The notes: a model not told the origin generated them from the letters alone. A stretch of 10,686 bases of DNA from Microcaldota archaeon (GCA_021827955.1 JAKATY010000071.1:1-10686), one strand, 5' to 3'. Counted from the first letter of the stretch, positions 1-5,517 are shown. Program-made: numbers and translations.

Positions 1-83
1 AAATCCTTTATTTCAGAAAGCTTGCGCGCACCGAACATCTCAACAAGCTTTTTATTGTCCTCGCTCACTTCATCAAACGCCAT
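1..83 (-). CDS. N-terminal fragment of an unrecognised protein
   Basis: Reading leftward from an ATG at 83, the frame stays open to the window edge. It gives 27 codons beginning MAFDEVSEDNKKLVEMFGAR, then KLSEIKD. A GGTG ribosome binding site at 86-89 (minus strand) sits 2 to 4 bases before the ATG, the same site type used by other genes here, though closer than usual. The frame runs upstream to a stop at 126-128 with no better start codon. The peptide is acidic/basic and probably helical. I do not recognise the family and the fragment is too short to assign one. It would be divergent from the HtpX gene, sharing the gap at 84-406. The GGTG box and plausible composition argue that it is a real gene start rather than chance. 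Confidence 0.45.
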   Translation of the reverse strand, partial: MAFDEVSEDNKKLVEMFGARKLSEIKD

Positions 84-406
84 TGCACCATCTACAAACT
101 TTGTTTTGCCTTTCGATGTTGTTTTTTACCGTTTTGCCTGCCTGCTCCAAACGCAGTAAAACATAAACCTTATGCCAGGATAGGTTATTTAAACTTGCGA
201 ACAGGGCCTTTATTGGGTAATAAGCACGCACCTCTTTACGTGGGTGCATCATCGGAGCGCAAAAGAATTTATAATTAAATTGTATATTAAACATGCTGTG
301 CAGCAGCGCATTGGAGGTTTGCTCAATCTCGGGGTTTGGCAAGCAATAATTGCTAATTGCTGTTGCATTAGGAATACTTTGCTCTAGATCCAAAAGGTGC
401 GGACAA
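84..406. promoter_or_regulatory. Divergent intergenic region upstream of the HtpX gene
   Basis: No convincing gene is seen in these 323 bases. On the plus strand an AT-rich stretch at 266-292 contains TATA-like elements (AATTTATAATTAA, then GTATATTAAAC) that could drive the HtpX gene with a leader of about 100 nt. On the minus strand GTTTAAATAA at about 183-192 could serve the leftward gene. A 13-base inverted repeat, AGCAAT-A-ATTGCT, lies at 342-354 inside the presumed HtpX leader. An 18-codon ATG frame at 292-348 is present but has no binding site and nothing to support it. Confidence 0.4.
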
Positions 407-1399
407 ATGGTAAGCGTGGCCGGGCTTAGGCTAAGGATGTATATAACGCTGTTGCTAGTGTTTGCAATCGGTTTCGGCATAGTATACGCCATAATGCTAT
501 ATCTTGGATTTGGGTTTATATCGATAATCGCTTTCGTGCTCTTGTTTTTCGTGGCACAGTGGTACTTTTCCCCATCGATAATGAAGCTTGGCATGCATCT
601 CCACTACCTGCAGCCTGGCGAGCGCAGCGACATACAGAAGATGGTCAAGGCTCTTTCAGAGCAAGCCAATGTGCCGGTTCCCAGAATCGCCATAGCGCCC
701 GTAAAGGAGCCCAACGCTTTCGTCTTTGGCAGGACAGTAAGAAGCGCTACGCTGGTAATACACCAGGGGCTTCTTGACATGCTTAACGATTCCGAGCTTA
801 AGGCGGTGCTCGCGCACGAAATAGGCCATTTGAAGCATTCAGACATAGTGATAATGGCGATAGTCGCGTTCATACCCGCGCTTGCGCTCATAATCGCGCA
901 AGAGCTTTTCTTCAGCAGCATGTTCGGCGGCTTCGGAGGCAACAGGAACAACGGCTCGGCAATAGTGCTTGTAGGCATAGCAGCGTTTCTTGTCTACCTG
1001 ATATCGCAGCTTCTTGTGCTTTCTCTCTCCCGCGCACGCGAATCGTTTGCCGATAACCATTCCGCCAACGTTACAAGGAAACCGGAGGATTTGGCCCATG
1101 CGCTTTTGAAGATAACCGCGAGCAATACCGCTGCGACTTCGAGCACAACTCCGAGCTCCGCTCCTGCGCGCAGCCTTTACATAGTTGATTTCTTCAACGC
1201 CAAGAAGGATATAGCAGAGCTTGAGGCGCATGCAGAGGATATAAAGAAGCTGCTCCCGGATGTAGACCTGGAGAGCTTCATAGACGAAGCCAAAAGGTCT
1301 GCAAGCAAGAGATCCGCGACAATCGCAAGCCTGTTCTCAACGCATCCCTCTACCTACAGGCGCATACTGGATCTTGCCTCTGTGAAGAAAGGCATGTGA
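407..1399 (+). CDS. htpX: HtpX-like M48 family membrane zinc metalloprotease
   Basis: A 330-residue integral membrane protease of the M48/HtpX family. These proteins degrade misfolded or damaged membrane proteins, with the active site on the cytoplasmic side. The zinc-binding HEIGH motif is seen at residues 137-141 (His137, Glu138 catalytic, His141). The third ligand is probably Glu212 in the SRARESFAD segment. Hydrophobic segments lie at about 11-33, 36-53, 150-170 and 186-208, the usual two-before, two-after arrangement around HEXXH. The region at about 249-255 is rich in Ser/Thr/Ala and looks like a linker. The ATG at 407 is chosen because GGTG (396-399) precedes it at normal spacing. An upstream TTG at 350 would add 19 residues without a binding site. 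The gene converges on the trm5-like gene, with 2 bases between the stop codons. Confidence 0.93.
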   Translation: MVSVAGLRLRMYITLLLVFAIGFGIVYAIMLYLGFGFISIIAFVLLFFVAQWYFSPSIMKLGMHLHYLQPGERSDIQKMVKALSEQANVPVPRIAIAPVKEPNAFVFGRTVRSATLVIHQGLLDMLNDSELKAVLAHEIGHLKHSDIVIMAIVAFIPALALIIAQELFFSSMFGGFGGNRNNGSAIVLVGIAAFLVYLISQLLVLSLSRARESFADNHSANVTRKPEDLAHALLKITASNTAATSSTTPSSAPARSLYIVDFFNAKKDIAELEAHAEDIKKLLPDVDLESFIDEAKRSASKRSATIASLFSTHPSTYRRILDLASVKKGM

Positions 1400-1401
1400 T
1401 T

Positions 1402-2484
1402 CTAACGCAACCGGTTTTTAGCTGTAGCCCTCGCTTTTGTAATCGAAAAATCAAGCACTATTTCCTCTTCTACAGCGGAATAAGGCCTTACAACCCTGAT
1501 GAAATCCAGCGACGCTTTTGCGCCGAATCCCCTTATCTCTTTTTTTACCTCTTCTGCCATCTCCCTGCCTTTGCCTATCCTGCAGAATGCGTACACATGC
1601 AGCATGGCTCTCTTCTTCGAGATCGCGACAGCCTCTTTTATAAAGTGCATTGAAGATTTTGGCAGAGGCATTATCACCCTGTCCGCTTTTCCTATGTAAT
1701 GCCTGTATGCCTTGCTAACGTCTCCCCATACCGCTTTCGCGTTTTCAAGCTTGTTGAGCTCTATGTTCCTCTTCATGTAGCCGTATGCGCTCCTGTTGAG
1801 CTCTATGCCCGTGACGCGAGATCTCTTGTGCGCCTTTGCCAGCACAAGCACAAAAGGGCCGACTCCTGCAAACATCACTATTACGTTTTCCCCGTCCTTT
1901 GCGAGGGCAGCTATCCTGGATCTCTCGTAGGAAAGCCTATTGGAGAAAAACGCTTTTCTCACATCGAAAAGCATGGTGCAACCGTTCTCAACGTATCTTG
2001 CGATGTAGTTTCTTTTTCCGGAGATGTAGTGCAATTCGCGCGTCCTGTACTTTCCAGATACGGGTCCGGCTTTTTCAAGGACTGTTTCAACGTGCCTGTT
2101 TGCCTTGAGTATCGCCTTTGCTATCTCCCTTTTCTTCTTTTGCAGGCTTTTCGGTACTTCTATGATCGCTATATTTCCAAGCAGGTCGTAGCCCCTGACA
2201 AGTTCTTTAAGCTCATTTTCGCTGATAGCGCTTCTGAGTGCGCTGTGGTAATCCTGCTGCACCTCCTTCTTTATGCCTTCATGCAACACAAGCTCCGCTC
2301 CCACCATTTCAAGAAGCTTTTTAATTCTTTCATTTTCAATATCTACCACAGGAAATAAGACATAGCTCGGGCTATGCTCTACATATCTTTGCCTGTCCAT
2401 AAGGCGGTTGTGCATCAGCAGCTTTTTTGTCTTTTCAGCGGCTTCTCTGCGCACCTTCACGAACTGGGTTTTGGCGGGATGCAT
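1402..2484 (-). CDS. Trm5-family tRNA (guanine-37 N1)-methyltransferase
   Basis: A 360-residue class I SAM-dependent methyltransferase of the archaeal Trm5/Taw family. These enzymes act on G37 next to the anticodon, making m1G37, which prevents frameshifting, or acting in wyosine synthesis. Residues 1-100 fit the small N-terminal D1 domain. Residues 140-190 carry the family block GKYRTRELHY, the substrate loop with FFSNRL and the YERSRI segment (Glu187). The SAM-binding loop is MFAGVGPF at 204-211, followed by GIELN at 226-230. The motif usually written NLP reads MPLPK (272-276), so proline replaces the asparagine. Full length is typical for the three-domain Trm5 type. The ATG at 2484 has only a weak GGT upstream, but a TATA-like TTTATTATAT at about 2514-2525 lies where a nearly leaderless transcript would start. 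Trm5 versus Taw22 or a Tyw2-like role cannot be settled by eye. Confidence 0.85.
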   Translation of the reverse strand: MHPAKTQFVKVRREAAEKTKKLLMHNRLMDRQRYVEHSPSYVLFPVVDIENERIKKLLEMVGAELVLHEGIKKEVQQDYHSALRSAISENELKELVRGYDLLGNIAIIEVPKSLQKKKREIAKAILKANRHVETVLEKAGPVSGKYRTRELHYISGKRNYIARYVENGCTMLFDVRKAFFSNRLSYERSRIAALAKDGENVIVMFAGVGPFVLVLAKAHKRSRVTGIELNRSAYGYMKRNIELNKLENAKAVWGDVSKAYRHYIGKADRVIMPLPKSSMHFIKEAVAISKKRAMLHVYAFCRIGKGREMAEEVKKEIRGFGAKASLDFIRVVRPYSAVEEEIVLDFSITKARATAKNRLR

Positions 2485-2604
2485 AGTACCAGCTTATTTA
2501 TTGTTTGCTGCAACAATATAATAAATTTGCATGGCGATGCGCATCGCATCGCGCCGATGCAAGCCGCGGTTCGAGCCGCATAAAAATAATTAAAGGGTGC
2601 TTTG
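2485..2604. promoter_or_regulatory. Divergent promoter of trm5-like gene and spt5-rpl11 operon
   Basis: An AT-rich core at about 2513-2528 (ATATAATAAATTT) can be read as a TATA element in both directions. Leftward it would place the trm5-like transcript start roughly 10 bases before its ATG. Rightward it would place the operon start near 2546, giving a leader of about 60 nt. A second A-rich stretch at 2580-2594 (ATAAAAATAATTAAA) lies too close to the spt5 start to act as its TATA box unless the message is leaderless. The GGGTG box at 2595-2599 is 5 bases before the GTG start. Confidence 0.5.
2534..2579. repeat. Overlapping GC-rich palindromes in the spt5 leader
   Basis: Three inverted repeats lie almost back to back. 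GCGATGCGCATCGC (2534-2547) is a perfect 14-base palindrome. GCATCG-CGC-CGATGC (2546-2560) is a perfect 6-base stem with a 3-base loop and overlaps the end of the first, so the two could be alternative folds. GCGGT-TCGA-GCCGC (2566-2579) forms a 5-pair stem with one G-U pair. They sit between the divergent AT-rich core and the ribosome binding site of spt5. The stems are visible in the sequence; a regulatory role (protein operator or leader RNA structure) is inference. Confidence 0.6.
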
Positions 2605-3066
2605 GTGTATTTCGTAGCAAAAGTCACTTCGGGCCAGGAGCGTGTCATAGCCAACATGCTGCAGAACAAGGCGAGCAAGTTCGGTAGCACCATCTACTCT
2701 ATAATAGTAGTAGAAGGAATGCGGGGATACATAATAATAGAATCTGAAGACGAAGTCGCATGCAGGAACTTCATAACGAAGGAGAAGAATATACACGGAC
2801 TGCTTCCCAAGCCGCTTGCCGAAGCGGAGGTCGACAAGCTGATAGCGGTAAAGACGCTCGCTCCAGAGATAACAAAGGATGACATAATCGAGTTTGTGGC
2901 AGGGCCTTTCAAGGGATACAAGGCAAAAGTTATAAAGGTTGACGACGCAAAAGGAGATGTGACCGTTGAGCTCATGGATGTGGTGGTGCCGATTCCGATA
3001 ACAACGAAGCTCAATACCGCAAGAGTTGTTGAAAAGGCCCACTCGCAGGAAAACGAAAAGGTGTGA
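2605..3066 (+). CDS. spt5: Transcription elongation factor Spt5 (archaeal NusG)
   Basis: A 153-residue Spt5/NusG protein, the universal elongation factor that clamps RNA polymerase (with Spt4 in archaea) and raises processivity. The NGN domain spans about residues 1-82, starting MYFVAKVTSGQERVIANML. The KOW domain is at about 93-125, with the conserved VAGPFKGYKAKV stretch. Length is normal for archaeal Spt5. The start is the GTG at 2605, because the GGTG at 2596-2599 has 5-base spacing to it and the family begins close to this residue. A TTG at 2602 would leave only 2 bases. It is followed 3 bases later by rpl11, whose GGTG site overlaps the 3' end of spt5. Linkage of nusG/spt5 with rpl11 is an ancient order shared by bacteria and archaea and supports the assignment. 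Confidence 0.94.
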   Translation: MYFVAKVTSGQERVIANMLQNKASKFGSTIYSIIVVEGMRGYIIIESEDEVACRNFITKEKNIHGLLPKPLAEAEVDKLIAVKTLAPEITKDDIIEFVAGPFKGYKAKVIKVDDAKGDVTVELMDVVVPIPITTKLNTARVVEKAHSQENEKV

Positions 3067-3069
3067 AAA

Positions 3070-3537
3070 ATGGCAGAAGTCGTGGTTTCAGGTTTAGTTG
3101 AAGGAGGCAAGGCAACAAGCGGACCGCCTTTCGGCCCGGCGCTCGGTCCTCTGGGCGTCAACATAAGCGCAATAATAGGAGAAATAAACAAGCAGACTTC
3201 GGCCTTTGCGGGCATAAAGATACCCGTCAAGGTTTATGTGGACAGCAGCACAAAGCAGTACAGGGTAGAAATAGGTTCTCCTACAACCAGCGCTCTTATC
3301 CTCAAAGAACTTGGCGTTCCGGCAGGTGCAAAGACCAAGGAAGAGACCATAGGAAATCTTACGCTGGATCAGGCGAAGAAAATTGCGTCGCTCAAGGAGG
3401 CGAAGCTTTACGGCAAAAGTGTAAAGGAGCGTGTCAAGCAGGTGCTCGGCACGTGCAAGAGCATGGGCGTTACATGCGAGGGCCAAAATCCAAAGGAGGT
3501 AATAAAGAAAATAGAGAGCGGGGAGATAGCGCTTTGA
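3070..3537 (+). CDS. rpl11: Large subunit ribosomal protein uL11
   Basis: A 155-residue ribosomal protein uL11, which binds the GTPase-centre region of 23S rRNA together with the P-stalk and is contacted by elongation factors. The diagnostic N-terminal segment GGKATSGPPFGPALGPLGVN lies at residues 12-31. The C-terminal RNA-binding domain (from about residue 70) contains the GAKTKEETIG and VKQVLGTCKSMGV stretches. Length fits archaeal L11, which lacks the long eukaryotic tail. The ATG at 3070 is preceded by GGTG at 3060-3063, inside the end of spt5, so the two genes are co-transcribed and probably translationally coupled. The stop codon overlaps the start of the downstream glycosylase gene (TTGA). 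Confidence 0.97.
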   Translation: MAEVVVSGLVEGGKATSGPPFGPALGPLGVNISAIIGEINKQTSAFAGIKIPVKVYVDSSTKQYRVEIGSPTTSALILKELGVPAGAKTKEETIGNLTLDQAKKIASLKEAKLYGKSVKERVKQVLGTCKSMGVTCEGQNPKEVIKKIESGEIAL

Positions 3538-4265
3538 AAGACGTGAAGGCTCTTTCAGGGCTTTTCCATGGCTATCCTTTGCTCGAGAAACCGCTGGATT
3601 TGTACCGTGCGATGCGAAAGCGCTTCGGATTCTTGAACTGGTGGCCTGGAGAGACGAAGTTCGAAATACTTGTGGGGGCAGTGCTAACCCAGCAAACTTC
3701 TTGGAAAAACGTGGAGAAGGCGATAGCCGAGCTCAGGAAAGCCGACTGCCTGAGCCTCGAATGCGTGTCGAGCGTCAACGCGCGCAGGCTAGAAAAACTT
3801 GTAAGGCAAAGCGGCTTCTATCGTCAAAAAGCCGCACGGCTGAAAGGCATATGCTCATATATAAGCGACAATTACCGCAGTCTTGACGCAATGTTCGTAA
3901 AAGACCCGCAGGAGCTGAGAAAGGAGCTCCTTGGCCTTAACGGTATAGGCAAGGAAACGGCAGATTCGATAATACTTTACGCGGCTGAAAAGCCGATATT
4001 TGTGATAGATGCCTATACGCGCAGAGCGGTGAGCAGATTGAGCGGAGGCGCGGTGGAAGAAAGCATAGATTATGACACATTGCGGCTTTACTTTGAGTCG
4101 AAAATACCAAGAGACGTAACTCTGTACAAGGATTTCCATGCCCAGTTCGTGGAGCTCGGCAAGGGCTTCTGCAAGACAAAGCCTCTGTGCAGCGAGTGCC
4201 CACTCAACGGCTCATGCATCTATTATGCAAGCCATCGCGGTCAGAGTGACATAGCCCAAAATTAG
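3534..4265 (+). CDS. Endonuclease III-family DNA glycosylase, MagIII-like (COG2231 type)
   Basis: A 243-residue HhH-GPD glycosylase with an iron-sulfur cluster, acting in base excision repair. Residues 36-63 (NWWPGE through LTQQTSWKNVEKA) match the signature of the endonuclease III-related COG2231 group that includes Helicobacter MagIII, a 3-methyladenine glycosylase. The helix-hairpin-helix is LNGIGKETADSI (135-146) and the catalytic aspartate is Asp159 in FVIDAYTRR. The lysine used by true endonuclease III as nucleophile aligns with Glu141, which predicts a monofunctional glycosylase without lyase activity, as in MagIII. Four cysteines (213, 219, 222, 228; C-x5-C-x2-C-x5-C) would hold the 4Fe-4S cluster. 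The start is a TTG overlapping the rpl11 stop, with GGGGAG at 3520-3525 as binding site. The frame extends further upstream, but only inside rpl11. The exact substrate is inferred from the family only. Confidence 0.88.
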   Translation: MKDVKALSGLFHGYPLLEKPLDLYRAMRKRFGFLNWWPGETKFEILVGAVLTQQTSWKNVEKAIAELRKADCLSLECVSSVNARRLEKLVRQSGFYRQKAARLKGICSYISDNYRSLDAMFVKDPQELRKELLGLNGIGKETADSIILYAAEKPIFVIDAYTRRAVSRLSGGAVEESIDYDTLRLYFESKIPRDVTLYKDFHAQFVELGKGFCKTKPLCSECPLNGSCIYYASHRGQSDIAQN

Positions 4266-4373
4266 CTGCATGGTCTAAAATGCCGTTTCATGCGATAATG
4301 GCATGAAGTTATTTATAGATTGATTTTTCAAAATATCTTGCCGGGTTTAGTGGCGCGAACGCGCGCAATTGTT
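4266..4373 (+). promoter_or_regulatory. Promoter region of the tRNA gene, with hairpins
   Basis: The gap holds TTCATGC-GATAATG-GCATGAA (4287-4293 with 4301-4307), a perfect 7-pair inverted repeat just after the glycosylase gene. AGTTATTTATA follows at 4307-4317 and AAATATC at 4331-4337; either could be the TATA box of the tRNA. A GC-rich inverted repeat GCGCG-AA-CGCGC (4353-4364) lies 9 bases before the tRNA and would be in its 5' leader, which RNase P would remove. Confidence 0.5.
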
Positions 4374-4493
4374 GGCGGGGTAGCTCAGCCTGGTGGAGCG
4401 CTAGACTCATATCAAAGAACTATGAGTGATGAGCCGCAAAGGCTATGACGAGAAATCTAGAGGCCGTGGGTTCAAACCCCACCCCCGCCACCA
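4374..4493 (+). tRNA. tRNA with anticodon CAU (probably elongator Met), intron-containing, CCA encoded
   Basis: The full cloverleaf can be built. The acceptor GGCGGGG (4374-4380) pairs with CCCCGCC (4483-4489) in seven pairs, the discriminator is A4490, and CCA is encoded at 4491-4493. The D stem is GCTC/GAGC (4383-4386, 4396-4399). The anticodon stem is CTAGA/TCTAG (4401-4405, 4456-4460). The loop after splicing is CTCATAA with anticodon CAT at 4408-4410. The T arm is GTGGG-TTCAAAC-CCCAC (4466-4482). The anticodon stem lacks the three G-C pairs of initiator tRNA and the first pair is G1-C72, so this is not the initiator. Elongator Met is most likely. Ile2 (CAU, agmatidine-modified) cannot be excluded by eye. 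An intron interrupts the anticodon loop at the canonical 37/38 site. Confidence 0.93.
4412..4454 (+). other. Archaeal tRNA intron, 43 nt, position 37/38
   Basis: With the anticodon stem CTAGA/TCTAG fixed, 43 bases lie between A37 (4411) and A38 (4455). A relaxed bulge-helix-bulge can be drawn. CTC of the anticodon loop (4406-4408) pairs with GAG (4450-4452), followed by an A-C mismatch. The 3' bulge is A4453-A4454-A4455. The intron closes on itself through TCAaAG (4412-4417) with CTaTGA (4443-4448), with one A-A mismatch. A competing stem, ACTCATA (4405-4411) with TATGAGT (4421-4427), would pair the anticodon itself to the intron. The exact splice sites are inferred from the cloverleaf, not proven. 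Confidence 0.78.
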
Positions 4494-4545
4494 AAGTCCT
4501 TGTTCTTATGCATCTTGGAGTTGATTCCTTCTTCTTGCGGGAAAT

Positions 4546-4580
4546 GCATATTTATTTTAGCGCAGAAATAAATACGGTGA
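4546..4580 (+). promoter_or_regulatory. Promoter and ribosome binding site of the F420-reductase-like gene
   Basis: GCATATTTATTTTAG at 4545-4559 is a good TATA-like element about 30-35 bases before the ATG at 4585. The GGTGA at 4576-4580 lies 4 bases before the start, so the predicted transcript would have a very short leader that still contains a binding site. The interval 4494-4545 just after the tRNA contains short pyrimidine runs (for example CCTTCTTCTTG at 4526-4536) that could help terminate the tRNA, but no strong T-run. Confidence 0.45.
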
Positions 4581-4584
4581 TACA

Positions 4585-5196
4585 ATGAGAATAGCAATAG
4601 TGGGGACAGGCAATGTAGGCACAAGCATAGGTTCCGCATTGGTTGAAAAAGGTTATGAAATCGTTTACGGCTCTAGGACACCGGAATCGGCCAAGGTTCC
4701 TGCTGGCGCGCAGGTAAAAAGCCAGGCCGAGGCAGTCGCGGATGCCGATGTTGTCGTAATGGCGATACCGCACGGTGCAGTAAAAGATACAATCAATGCG
4801 ATTGGAGCCGAGAGGCTTGCCGGAAAAACTGTCGTTGACGTCACAAACGTGTACAACGAAAAGATGGAGTGGGTGCCTGGGCCGAAGTCCGCGGCAGAAG
4901 AGCTTGCGGAGATGCTGCCCAATGCAAAGGTGGTAAAGGCTTTCAACACCGTCTTCGCCAAGGAGATGAGGGCTGGCAGCCTAAACGGGGAGAAATTGAC
5001 TTTGCTCGTAGCTGGAGACGATGCAGCTGCAAAAGACAATGTCAAAAAGATGGGGGAGAGCATGGGCTTTGAGGTGGTAGATGCGGGACAGCTGAGCAAC
5101 GCAAAATACCTCGAGGCGCTTGGCGCATTCAACATAGAGCTGGCATACAACCAGAAAATAGGCGCCGAGGTCGCTTTCAAGCTGCTGAAGGAATAG
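4585..5196 (+). CDS. NADPH-dependent F420 reductase-family oxidoreductase
   Basis: A 203-residue Rossmann-fold protein of the F420-dependent NADP oxidoreductase family (COG2085, related to archaeal Fno). The dinucleotide loop is GTGNVG at residues 7-12 after a typical beta strand, MRIAIV. GSRT at residues 29-32 is in the position that binds the 2'-phosphate of NADP(H). DVTNVYN and KAFNTVFA further on are also typical of this family. Length is close to that of Fno (about 210). Fno moves hydride between NADPH and coenzyme F420, but many family members have no shown F420 activity. Nothing in this window shows that the cell makes F420, so the family call is firm and the reaction is not. The gene stands alone between the tRNA and the convergent RNase P RNA gene. 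Confidence 0.86.
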   Translation: MRIAIVGTGNVGTSIGSALVEKGYEIVYGSRTPESAKVPAGAQVKSQAEAVADADVVVMAIPHGAVKDTINAIGAERLAGKTVVDVTNVYNEKMEWVPGPKSAAEELAEMLPNAKVVKAFNTVFAKEMRAGSLNGEKLTLLVAGDDAAAKDNVKKMGESMGFEVVDAGQLSNAKYLEALGAFNIELAYNQKIGAEVAFKLLKE

Positions 5197-5216
5197 ATCT
5201 GTGCCGTGCATGGCAG

Positions 5217-5445
5217 TGTGGCAGGCAATAAGATCCTTTTTGTTTTAGGCAGCATTCGTCTAAGCGGCTTAAAGCCTTGCGTACAGCATGCCCATCGGCA
5301 CGTTTCATCCGCACCGGCGCGCTCGTAGTGTCATCGCTTTATGCGCCGCAGCGGTGTCGTTTCTGATCCGAATACGCCCTTAAGGCGTGCATGCGAATGG
5401 TACGAGGGGAGCTTCCTCCTTTCGGTAAGCTGCCCGCCTGCCACA
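5217..5445 (-). ncRNA. rnpB: RNase P RNA (archaeal, compact)
   Basis: The 345-base gap between protein genes holds a structured RNA on the minus strand, readable as the ribozyme subunit that trims 5' leaders from pre-tRNAs. P1 is a perfect 10-pair stem, TGTGGCAGGC (5445-5436) with GCCTGCCACA (5226-5217). The CR-I block AGGAGGAAGCTCC is at 5420-5408. P4 can be formed between AAG-C-TCC (5414-5408) and GGA-T-CTT (5236-5230), with the expected unpaired pyrimidine. CAGAAACGACACCGC (5365-5351) matches the archaeal CR-II/III block, and GGATGAAACG (5310-5301) follows in the right order. CCGC/GCGG plus CGGCGC/GCGCCG (5354-5343 with 5320-5309) make the P11/P12 stem, so the specificity domain is present. 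At about 229 nt it is short for an archaeal P RNA. A TATA element lies at the right distance upstream. The exact ends are inferred from P1. Confidence 0.87.
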
Positions 5446-5462
5446 TCAGCATATTCGCCAAA

Positions 5463-5477
5463 AAGTTATTTATAAGC
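5463..5477 (-). promoter_or_regulatory. TATA box of the RNase P RNA gene
   Basis: On the minus strand the sequence reads GCTTATAAATAACTT, a strong archaeal TATA element. Its centre is about 25 bases before 5445, the first base of the P1 stem, so transcription would begin exactly at the RNA. The same bases read rightward (AGTTATTTATAAGC) could also serve the BofA-like gene, so the promoter may be bidirectional. Confidence 0.65.
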
Positions 5478-5508
5478 TACATTTCGGGCATGGGCACACC
5501 AAAAGCCT

Positions 5509-5517
5509 TTTTTATCT
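5509..5517 (+). promoter_or_regulatory. Possible TATA element for the BofA-like gene
   Basis: TTTTTATCT lies 25 to 30 bases before the ATG at 5542. There is no GGTG or GGAGG site between them, so a leaderless transcript starting at or just before the ATG is the simplest reading. The alternative is the AT-rich element at 5464-5475 with a leader of about 45 nt. Confidence 0.35.

Noticed and set aside
73..594. 173-codon minus-strand open frame across the promoter gap and HtpX 5' end
   Set aside because: It is antisense to the clear N-terminal membrane helices of HtpX, has no binding site or recognisable domain, and its composition (many His, Cys and Asn residues) looks like an out-of-frame translation.
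1699..2358. 219-codon plus-strand open frame opposite the trm5-like gene
   Set aside because: It is Cys- and Tyr-rich antisense sequence fully inside a well-supported methyltransferase gene; no domain or binding site supports it.
2561..2580. T-arm-like GGTTCGAGCC before spt5, suggesting a tRNA fragment
   Set aside because: The flanking bases do not give a five-pair T stem with a seven-base loop and no other tRNA arm can be built; it is better read as a short hairpin.
3453..3533. Upstream in-frame extension of the glycosylase into rpl11
   Set aside because: It would overlap rpl11 by 85 bases and add 27 highly charged residues with no family counterpart. The GGAGGT at 3495-3500 encodes part of rpl11 and has no start codon at useful spacing.
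4426..4449. C/D-box guide RNA in the tRNA intron (GTGATGA at 4426-4432 looks like a C box)
   Set aside because: No CTGA D box follows and the 43-nt intron is too short for the usual two guides.
4665..5255. 196-codon minus-strand open frame opposite the F420-reductase-like gene
   Set aside because: It is a low-complexity Ser/Ala/Thr-rich antisense frame produced by the codon bias of the real gene.
5200..5460. SRP RNA, or a structured RNA on the plus strand
   Set aside because: The SRP domain IV consensus (GGAAG tetraloop arm with AGCAGCC) is absent. The conserved blocks and the TATA box match RNase P RNA on the minus strand instead.
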